Source of the DNA: Acidimicrobiaceae bacterium
Lineage (GTDB): Bacteria; Actinomycetota; Acidimicrobiia; Acidimicrobiales; Bog-793
Reading direction: 5' to 3'
Length of the DNA: 7,161 bases
Assembly (NCBI GenBank): GCA_025463965.1
Contig: JAODBN010000382.1
Coordinates: 1-7,161, forward strand
In this document: positions 1 to 4,750 of the stretch, piece after piece
Layout of the letters: each line of letters starts with the position of its first letter
Position numbering within the stretch: the first letter of the stretch is position 1
The notes under the pieces: model-generated
What the model saw: the letters and a program-made list of their open reading frames with translations, nothing else
Databases searched by the model: none
Told to the model about the DNA's origin: nothing
Translations under genes and position numbers: made by a program

Positions 1-361
1 GGACATAGTTGTTACAGATGTCGTAAAGCACGAGCGAGAGCGAGATGAGGACCATCGCGAGGTAGTCGGTGCGAAGGCGACGGAGCGCGATGAGGGCCAC
101 GACGACCGCGAAGACCATGGCGACGAGCCCACCGATCAGAAGGTTGATCGGGAAGGGCAGGCTGAGGCCCAGGATGTAGTGCTGGCCCGTTCCGGCGGAG
201 CTCGGCAGGCTGAGCGCCCCGGTGACATAGGCACCGATCGCCACGAACCCGATGTAGGCGAAGTTCAAGATTCCCGTCTCGCCGTACTGGATGTTGAGCC
301 CCATGGCCAGGATGAAGTAGTCGAAGAGGAAGAAGACCAGGGTGAAGACGTAGTACGTCAT
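1..361 (-). CDS. livM: Branched-chain amino acid-type ABC transporter permease LivM (N-terminal 120 residues, runs off the left edge)
   Basis: This is the second inner-membrane permease of a Liv/HAAT-family ABC importer, which pairs with LivH to move branched-chain amino acids or related small organic acids and amides. Only the first 120 codons are present, against a usual length of about 300-350 residues. The visible part is strongly hydrophobic. Residues about 5-24 form one membrane segment. The family signature around residues 25-49 follows (QYGETGILNFAYIGFVAIGA). Further segments lie at about 63-92 and 101-115, with the conserved LRTDYLAM stretch at 97-103. The ATG at 361-359 starts four bases after the livH stop and has a good ribosome-binding site at 371-378, so the two genes are one transcript and probably translationally coupled. 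The family call is firm. The substrate cannot be read from the permease, and the gene symbol is by family only. Confidence 0.9.
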   Translation of the reverse strand, partial: MTYYVFTLVFFLFDYFILAMGLNIQYGETGILNFAYIGFVAIGAYVTGALSLPSSAGTGQHYILGLSLPFPINLLIGGLVAMVFAVVVALIALRRLRTDYLAMVLISLSLVLYDICNNYV

Positions 362-365
362 GGAG

Positions 366-1244
366 CTATGCCCTCCCTGGGCGTGCGAACAGGCCGCTCG
401 GCCTCAGTAGCAGGGTGAGGATCAGGATGACGAAGGCGGTATCCAGCTTGTAGGCGGGATTGATGAAGGCCGCCGAAATCTCCGTCGCGAGCCCGATCAG
501 CACGGCTCCCGCCATCGCGCCGTAGATGCTCCCGACGCCGCCCACGATCACGGCGGCGAAGATCACGAACAGGAACAGCTCGCCGGAGGCGGGGGTCAGG
601 TTCCCCTCGGTGATGCCGAGCACGGTCCCGGAGATGCCTGCGAGGGTCCCCGACAGGAACCAGGTGATCGTCGTGATCCGCTTGGTGTCGATGCCGCTCG
701 TCATGGCGAGGGTCGTGTTGTCCGACATCGCGCGCATCGACTTTCCGAGACGCGTCGTCTTCAGCATGGCGGCCACGCCGAGCATCAACGCGACGGCGAT
801 CCCCATGGCGATGAGCTGGTTCTTCGTAAGGAGCAGCGGGCCGATGTTGAAGGCTCGGTTGATCGGCATCGCGTAGAAACGGACATCCGCGCCCCAAATC
901 GAGTATTCGAGGTTCAACAGGATCAACGAGAGTCCGAACGTGACGATCAGGACGTAGAAGGTCTTGTTGAAGCGGCGGGCGAACGGGCTCAGGATCAGTC
1001 GGTTGAAAAGCACGGCGAGCACGCCCATGCCGAGAGATCCGATGACGAGGGCCACCCAGATGTTGAGGTGGAGGAGCTCGTTGTTGAGCACGAAGCTGAA
1101 ATACGCGCCGAGGGCCATGTAGTCGCCGTAGGCGAAGTTGATGTAGTTCGTGATTCCGAACTGGAGGCTGAGGCCGACTGCCGAGATCGCGAGCACCGAA
1201 GCAGTCACGAGCCCGAAGCCGACCGACGACCAGAACAGCGACAA
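366..1244 (-). CDS. livH: Branched-chain amino acid-type ABC transporter permease LivH
   Basis: This is the first permease of a Liv/HAAT-family importer and forms the membrane channel with LivM. From the chosen TTG start it is 292 residues, the normal length for LivH. The family signature is at residues 24-47 (GLSLQFGITNYINFAYGDYM and onward). Membrane segments alternate to the C-terminus, including about 62-81, 96-111, 142-160, 190-210, 222-252 and 267-280. The cytoplasmic loop that contacts the ATPase is at about 162-185 (TRLGKSMRAMSDN, then GID). The TTG was chosen because it gives the short N-terminus typical of the family and has AAGGGGGG just upstream. The frame stays open to an ATG at 1547, but the extra 101 residues are Arg/Pro-rich, non-hydrophobic and unlike LivH, so I treat them as untranslated. 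The TTG spacing is short (about 3-5 bases), so the exact start is moderately certain. The family is certain and the substrate unknown. Confidence 0.9.
   Translation of the reverse strand: MSLFWSSVGFGLVTASVLAISAVGLSLQFGITNYINFAYGDYMALGAYFSFVLNNELLHLNIWVALVIGSLGMGVLAVLFNRLILSPFARRFNKTFYVLIVTFGLSLILLNLEYSIWGADVRFYAMPINRAFNIGPLLLTKNQLIAMGIAVALMLGVAAMLKTTRLGKSMRAMSDNTTLAMTSGIDTKRITTITWFLSGTLAGISGTVLGITEGNLTPASGELFLFVIFAAVIVGGVGSIYGAMAGAVLIGLATEISAAFINPAYKLDTAFVILILTLLLRPSGLFARPGRA
371..378 (-). promoter_or_regulatory. Ribosome-binding site of livM
   Basis: On the minus strand this reads AGGGAGGG, nine bases before the livM ATG and inside the last codons of livH. It fixes the livM start at 361. 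Confidence 0.6.
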
Positions 1245-1247
1245 GTT

Positions 1248-1255
1248 CCCCCCTT
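1248..1255 (-). promoter_or_regulatory. Putative ribosome-binding site of livH
   Basis: On the minus strand this reads AAGGGGGG, ending three bases before the TTG at 1244-1242. It is the only purine-rich site close to a usable start in the N-terminal region of this frame. The short spacing keeps confidence moderate. Confidence 0.45.
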
Positions 1256-1433
1256 GTTCCCCGAGGCCGATTCCCGCTTGGACCCGCACGAAGCGGTCCG
1301 GTCGGTTCGTCGGACTCGTCCTGAAGGCGACCGGTTGTCCTCGGCCAGCCCATGTCGATCGACACCACGAGCGCCCCCTGCGCCCGTCCCCGGGTGAAGG
1401 TACTGAACGCGCCAACCTCCGCCTGGATTGGGG

Positions 1434-1481
1434 GCGTTTTGCCAGAGTTGCGCTCGTTACCTTGAGTTTTGTGCGTTTTGC
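1434..1481 (+). repeat. Two exact copies of GCGTTTTGC, with a degenerate third, in the divergent promoter region
   Basis: GCGTTTTGC occurs at 1434-1442 and again at 1473-1481, 39 bp apart start to start. A related copy, GAGTTTTGT (7 of 9 matching), at 1464-1472 directly abuts the second. Direct repeats of a T-rich motif upstream of a response regulator's own operon and its divergent neighbour are typical of regulator binding sites. CitB/DcuR-type regulators are known to prefer AT-rich sites. That this is the operator here is inference. Confidence 0.35.
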
Positions 1482-1553
1482 GCAGGTGGTGTTGCTCTCT
1501 GCTGACCCCGCTGGGCTACGCTCTCGTCCGCAAGCTGGAGTGGCCACACCGGT

Positions 1554-1559
1554 AGGGGG
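1554..1559 (+). promoter_or_regulatory. Ribosome-binding site that decides the kinase start
   Basis: AGGGGG ends eight bases before the GTG at 1568. It overlaps the alternative in-frame GTG at 1559 and so argues against that earlier start. Confidence 0.55.
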
Positions 1560-1567
1560 TGCCGAGC

Positions 1568-3193
1568 GTGCGTCGTTTCATGGGCCGCAGGAGCCTCTCG
1601 GCTCGCATCCTCGCGATTCAGACAGCGGTCCTCGTACTTACCCTCACCGCCGGGTTCGTGCTTGCGGTCTGGTACCAAGAGGGCCAGTTGGACCATCAAT
1701 ACGAGCAACGGGCGCTGAGCGTCGCCGAGACGGTCGCCTCGACCTCGTCTGTCGTCAACGCGGTGGTCGCCGGCGACCCGCACGGCGTCGTTCAGGTAAT
1801 GGCGAAAAATGCCTGGCGAGCGACGGGGGTGAGCTTCGTCGTCGTGACGAACGCGCAAGGCATCCGTTACTCGCATCCGAACCCTGCGCTTATCGGCAAG
1901 CCCGTCTACAGCGATCCTGAGCCTTCGTCCTCTGAGCCCTACCGCACCGGGCGACCATGGGTCGGGCTGCAGGCGGGCACGCTCGGCCCGACGGCGCGCG
2001 GCAAGGCACCGATCTTCGGACCCCGCCACCGTGTCATCGGCGAGGTCTCCGTCGGCATCCCGGTTGCCCAGGTGCGGGACTACCTCGTGAGCGAGATCCC
2101 CTCGATCGCGGCCTACATGCTCGCCGCCCTGGCGCTCGGCGCCGTCTTGTCGCTGCTGCTGACGCGCAGCCTGAAGCGTCAGACGCTCGGCCTCGAGCTC
2201 GACGCCATCGCCGGGCTGTTCCAAGAGCGAGAGGCGATGCTGCACGGGATCCGCGAGGGCGTCCTCGGCCTCGACGTCCACTACAGGATCCTGTTGGCGA
2301 ACGACGAAGCGCGCGCCATGCTCGGGCTGCCGCCCGACTATCTCGGCCGGCCCTTGGCGGATCTGCTTCCCGCTGGGCGGCTCGTCGATGTGATCACCGG
2401 GCGCCAAGAAGGCGCGGACCAGCTCATCGTCCTCGAGCAACGGGTCGTGATCGCCAACCGCATCCCGATCCGAGCCCAGAATCGTGGCCGCCTCGGATGG
2501 GTCGTGACTCTCCAGGACCGGACGGAGCCCGAAGGCCTCATGCGTGAGCTCGATGCCGTGCTCGGTCTGACCGAAGCGCTACGAGCCCAGTCGCATGAGT
2601 TCTCGAATCGCCTGCACACCCTGGTCGGCCTCGTCGAGCTGGGCCGTTACGACGAAGCGATCGAGTTCGTCACGGCGGTGACGCGCACGCGAAACGATTT
2701 CGCCGACTACCTGCTGAAGACACTGGTCGACCCGATGGTCGTCGCGCTACTCCTCGCCAAGACCTCGGTCGCGCTCGAGCGCGGCGTGGAGTTGCGGGTC
2801 GCGTCCGATCAGCGCTTCGACGGTGGCTTCGTCGAGGTGGGCGACCTTTTGACGGTGCTCGGCAACCTGATCGAGAACGCCATCGACGCTGCGGCCCTCG
2901 CAACCGGTGAGCGCCTTGTCGAAGTGGAGTTCGTCATGTTCGGCCCGGACCTGCTCGTGCGCGTGAGCGACTCGGGCCTGGGCGTCCTCGAGACCGACCG
3001 CGAGACGATCTTCGTCGACGGCTGGAGCACCAAGGAATCGAAGTCGGGCGCCCGGCGCGGTCTCGGCCTCGCGCTCGTCCGACAGATCGTCGAGCGGCGG
3101 GGAGGGTTCATCGAGGTGGGCAGGAGCGAGGGCGCAGTCTTCTCCGTCCTGCTCCCTGGGTGCGTGGGCGCCACTGCCGGGGTCCTCCAGTGA
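1568..3193 (+). CDS. Membrane-bound sensor histidine kinase, CitA/DcuS family
   Basis: This 541-residue sensor kinase detects an extracytoplasmic ligand and phosphorylates the regulator encoded next. In order: membrane segment 14-35; extracytoplasmic PAS-like sensor domain about 40-172; second membrane segment 178-198; cytoplasmic PAS domain about 212-318; dimerisation/phosphotransfer helix with the acceptor His343 in the motif QSHEFSNRLH; and ATPase domain 420-530. The ATPase domain has its N box at 432-441 (GNLIENAIDA), G1 box at 466-472 (VSDSGLG), F box at 482-487 and G2 box at 498-501. The sensor domain keeps the family hallmarks SHPNP and IGKP (102-112), GTLGP (137-141) and VIGEVSVG (156-163), which in characterised CitA/DcuS proteins belong to domains binding citrate or C4-dicarboxylates. 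A carboxylate ligand is therefore likely, but the exact ligand is not readable. GTG 1568 was preferred over GTG 1559 because of the AGGGGG site. It overlaps the next gene by four bases. Confidence 0.93.
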   Translation: MRRFMGRRSLSARILAIQTAVLVLTLTAGFVLAVWYQEGQLDHQYEQRALSVAETVASTSSVVNAVVAGDPHGVVQVMAKNAWRATGVSFVVVTNAQGIRYSHPNPALIGKPVYSDPEPSSSEPYRTGRPWVGLQAGTLGPTARGKAPIFGPRHRVIGEVSVGIPVAQVRDYLVSEIPSIAAYMLAALALGAVLSLLLTRSLKRQTLGLELDAIAGLFQEREAMLHGIREGVLGLDVHYRILLANDEARAMLGLPPDYLGRPLADLLPAGRLVDVITGRQEGADQLIVLEQRVVIANRIPIRAQNRGRLGWVVTLQDRTEPEGLMRELDAVLGLTEALRAQSHEFSNRLHTLVGLVELGRYDEAIEFVTAVTRTRNDFADYLLKTLVDPMVVALLLAKTSVALERGVELRVASDQRFDGGFVEVGDLLTVLGNLIENAIDAAALATGERLVEVEFVMFGPDLLVRVSDSGLGVLETDRETIFVDGWSTKESKSGARRGLGLALVRQIVERRGGFIEVGRSEGAVFSVLLPGCVGATAGVLQ

Positions 3194-3891
3194 TCCGTAC
3201 CCTCGTGGTCGACGACGATTTCCGGGTCGCGTCGATCCACGCCGCCTATGTCGAGAAGGTCCCCGGTTTCGTCGTCGTCGGCCAAGCCCACTCCGCAGAG
3301 GCCCTCGCCAGCAGTATCGGCTCGATCCAGCCGGACCTGATCCTCCTCGACCTCTATCTGCCGGACCACCACGGTCTTGAGGTCCTCAAGCGGCTCCGCC
3401 AGCCAGCTAGCGGAGCCAGTGACGTCGACGTGATCGTCATCACCGCGGCAAGTGACCCGAAGAGCGTGCGATCGGCGATGCAGTGCGGGGCGGTCCACTA
3501 CCTGCTCAAGCCCTTCGGCTTCCCGGCGCTCGAAGAGAAGCTGTTGGCATACCGCGAGATGCGTCGTCAGCTCCGGGCGCTGCAGGCCGACGACCAATCG
3601 AGCGTCGATCGCCTCTTTGCGACGATGGCGGGTCCACCGAGAGCATCAATGAGCTCTCCACATTCGAGCCACACCCTCGAGGCCGTCGAAGAGCTTCTTG
3701 CGCGACACGCAGCCGAGCTGTCGGCGAACGAGGTGGCCGCCAGCCTCGGCGTCAGCCGGGCGACCGCGCAGCGATACCTCGCGCAGCTCGAGGCCTCAGG
3801 ACGGATCACCATGACGCTCCGGTATGGATCCACGGGACGCCCCGAGCACCGCTACCGTCATCGCGGAAGTGATGTCGCCGGCCTCGGCTGA
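3190..3891 (+). CDS. Response regulator, CitB/DcuR family (receiver plus winged helix)
   Basis: This 233-residue DNA-binding response regulator is the partner of the kinase just upstream. The receiver domain spans about 2-122. Its acidic pocket is at Asp8-Asp10, the phosphoacceptor is Asp54 in LILLDLYLPDHHG, the switch residue is Thr85 in VIVITAASD, and the conserved lysine is Lys107 in LLKPF. A linker with a Gln/Arg-rich helix (123-150) leads to a C-terminal helix-turn-helix at about 176-203 (ELSANEVAASLGVSRATAQR) and a wing ending in STGRPEHRYR, a pattern typical of CitB/DcuR/DctR regulators. The GTG start overlaps the kinase TGA as GTGA, indicating translational coupling. An upstream in-frame ATG at 3160 exists but would lengthen the N-terminus beyond the family norm. 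Likely targets are its own operon and the divergent liv genes. That is inference from position. Confidence 0.93.
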   Translation: MIRTLVVDDDFRVASIHAAYVEKVPGFVVVGQAHSAEALASSIGSIQPDLILLDLYLPDHHGLEVLKRLRQPASGASDVDVIVITAASDPKSVRSAMQCGAVHYLLKPFGFPALEEKLLAYREMRRQLRALQADDQSSVDRLFATMAGPPRASMSSPHSSHTLEAVEELLARHAAELSANEVAASLGVSRATAQRYLAQLEASGRITMTLRYGSTGRPEHRYRHRGSDVAGLG

Positions 3892-3990
3892 CGATGGGCC
3901 CCAGCGCGACGGGCGCGGGCTGAAGCGCCGAGGCGACTTCTAGACCTGTTCTCAAGCAATCCCGAACCCCGTCTGTTCCGTACCCTCTCG

Positions 3991-4329
3991 GTGCGTCCCC
4001 GCGTCGTCGACTCCGTTGTGCTCATAGGGGAGGAGGCCTTCGTCGCGCTGGTCGGCGAGATCGACCTCGACACCTACCCCGAGGTCGCATCGCAGATCCG
4101 CCAGCTGGCCAGCAACGGCGCCTCAACGATCGTGCTCGATCTGCGAGCAGTGACCTTCTTCGATCTCTTCTCGGCCGGTCGACTGAGTGCCCTTACCTAC
4201 GAGCTGGAGGCAGACGGCGTCCTGCTCGGAGTGACCGATTGCAACGCGCAGTTCGACGCGGTGGCTGAGGGATGTGCCCGAGGAGGCGCATCTCTCCATC
4301 CGAGGCTTACCAAAGCTCACCCAGGGTAG
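3991..4329 (+). CDS. Small STAS-domain protein (anti-sigma factor antagonist-like)
   Basis: This 112-residue protein is essentially one STAS domain, the fold of SpoIIAA/RsbV proteins. These bind an anti-sigma kinase and are switched off by phosphorylation of a serine. The family pattern is visible: the beta strand with VGEIDLDTYPEV (21-32), the strand TIVLDLRAVTFFD (46-58), and LLGVTDCNAQF (78-88). In classical members the second strand ends in D-S-S-G. Here it reads D58-L-F-S61-A-G-R-L, so the position right after the Asp is Leu, or a two-residue insertion displaces the serine to 61. No anti-sigma kinase or sigma factor is visible next to it. The GTG at 3991 has no clear ribosome-binding site; GTG 4018 is an alternative start. 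The gene begins 99 bases after the regulator, so a shared transcript is possible but not shown. Whether it still acts as a phosphoswitch is open. Confidence 0.75.
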   Translation: MRPRVVDSVVLIGEEAFVALVGEIDLDTYPEVASQIRQLASNGASTIVLDLRAVTFFDLFSAGRLSALTYELEADGVLLGVTDCNAQFDAVAEGCARGGASLHPRLTKAHPG

Positions 4330-4376
4330 CCAGTTCGCGCGCTGAGTGGGCCCTGAACCTGCCCGCCCGGCGCCGA

Positions 4377-4410
4377 GCCCTCCGTTCCTGAATCTGGCGG
4401 GGCGGAGGGC
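4377..4410. terminator. GC-rich hairpin between convergent genes, possible bidirectional terminator
   Basis: GCCCTCCG at 4377-4384 pairs exactly with CGGAGGGC at 4403-4410, with an 18-base loop whose ends may add two G-T pairs. It lies between the convergent STAS gene and the Pmp3-like gene, where terminators are expected. There is no clear T-run on either strand, so it is at best a non-canonical terminator. No other structure stands out in 4330-4485. Confidence 0.4.
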
Positions 4411-4485
4411 CCGTATGTCGGACTCAAGCAGGGTCCTCGCGCTGGCAGGGGCATCGCGGCAGGAGGTGGCGCCCGGGCCGGGCGA

Positions 4486-4644
4486 TCAGTCCTCGGTGAC
4501 CTTCACCAGCCCGTAGATGACACCGGGGATGTGCCCGAGCAGCTGAAGTAGGAACGCCCAGACCACCTCCATCGTCGGGCCCTTTTTGATGAGTACGGCG
4601 AGCCAGGGGACGAAGAAGCAGAGGACGATCAGAAGCACCTTCAC
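4486..4644 (-). CDS. Small two-helix membrane protein, Pmp3/YqaE family
   Basis: This 52-residue protein is of the usual Pmp3/YqaE (UPF0057) length. Family members are small plasma-membrane proteins linked in yeast and plants to membrane potential and to salt or cold tolerance. Their bacterial role is poorly defined. Two membrane helices are visible, about 2-19 and 26-46, joined by a short charged turn (KKGPT). The family landmarks are the proline in the first helix (FFVPWLAVLIKKG) and the LLGHIPGVIYGL motif in the second. GTG 4644 was chosen as start; GTG 4638 two codons later is equally plausible, and only a weak GGA site lies upstream. The frame stays open to an ATG at 4746, but that extension is Arg-rich and not part of the family. 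It lies 106 bases downstream of hypF on the same strand, so it could be read from the hypF transcript, though nothing links the functions. Confidence 0.8.
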   Translation of the reverse strand: MKVLLIVLCFFVPWLAVLIKKGPTMEVVWAFLLQLLGHIPGVIYGLVKVTED

Positions 4645-4750
4645 ATTTTCCGGACTATCCGCGGCGCAACGCCCCGAAACCACGCGCGCCCCGGCCGGTC
4701 TCTGGAGGAGAGAGCGGGCCAGAGTGGGGCCACTTCTCGCAAGCACCCAG

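Larger units (their letters stand above)
1245..1567. promoter_or_regulatory. Divergent intergenic region between livH and the two-component operon
   Basis: This 323-bp stretch has no supported gene. It must contain the promoters of the leftward liv genes and the rightward kinase/regulator operon. The part near 1434-1484 is notably T-rich on the plus strand compared with its surroundings and holds the GCGTTTTGC repeats described separately. A weak sigma70-like pair for the kinase operon is possible, TTGCCA at 1439-1444 with TTGAGT 17 bases later, but the -10 match is poor. The liv side (1295-1334) has short inverted repeats, for example CCGGTCG at 1298-1304 with CGACCGG at 1328-1334, which could fold in the livH leader. 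No promoter on the minus strand was convincing. Confidence 0.5.

Noticed and set aside
358..1368. A 336-codon minus-strand frame overlapping livH
   Set aside because: The product is rich in Arg, Pro and His without membrane segments. It is the shifted-frame shadow of livH.
1457..2440. A 327-codon minus-strand frame opposite the kinase gene
   Set aside because: It is antisense to the kinase sensor and PAS domains and has no recognisable domain.
1957..2547. A 196-codon plus-strand frame inside the kinase gene
   Set aside because: It is a shifted frame with an Arg/Pro/Ala-rich product, within a kinase gene that shows no frameshift.
3902..3929. Hairpins after the response regulator gene, for example GGCGC 3912-3916 with GCGCC 3925-3929
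   Set aside because: The perfect stem is only five base pairs and there is no T-run. Such stems arise often by chance at this base composition.
4266..4329. Possible frameshift at the C-terminus of the STAS gene
   Set aside because: The tail after residue 90 is weakly STAS-like and another frame stays open a little further, but neither frame gives a clearly better family match, so I cannot support an error or mutation.
4645..4746. N-terminal extension of the Pmp3-like frame to an ATG at 4746
   Set aside because: The 34 added residues are Arg-rich and unlike the family, whose members start directly with the first membrane helix.
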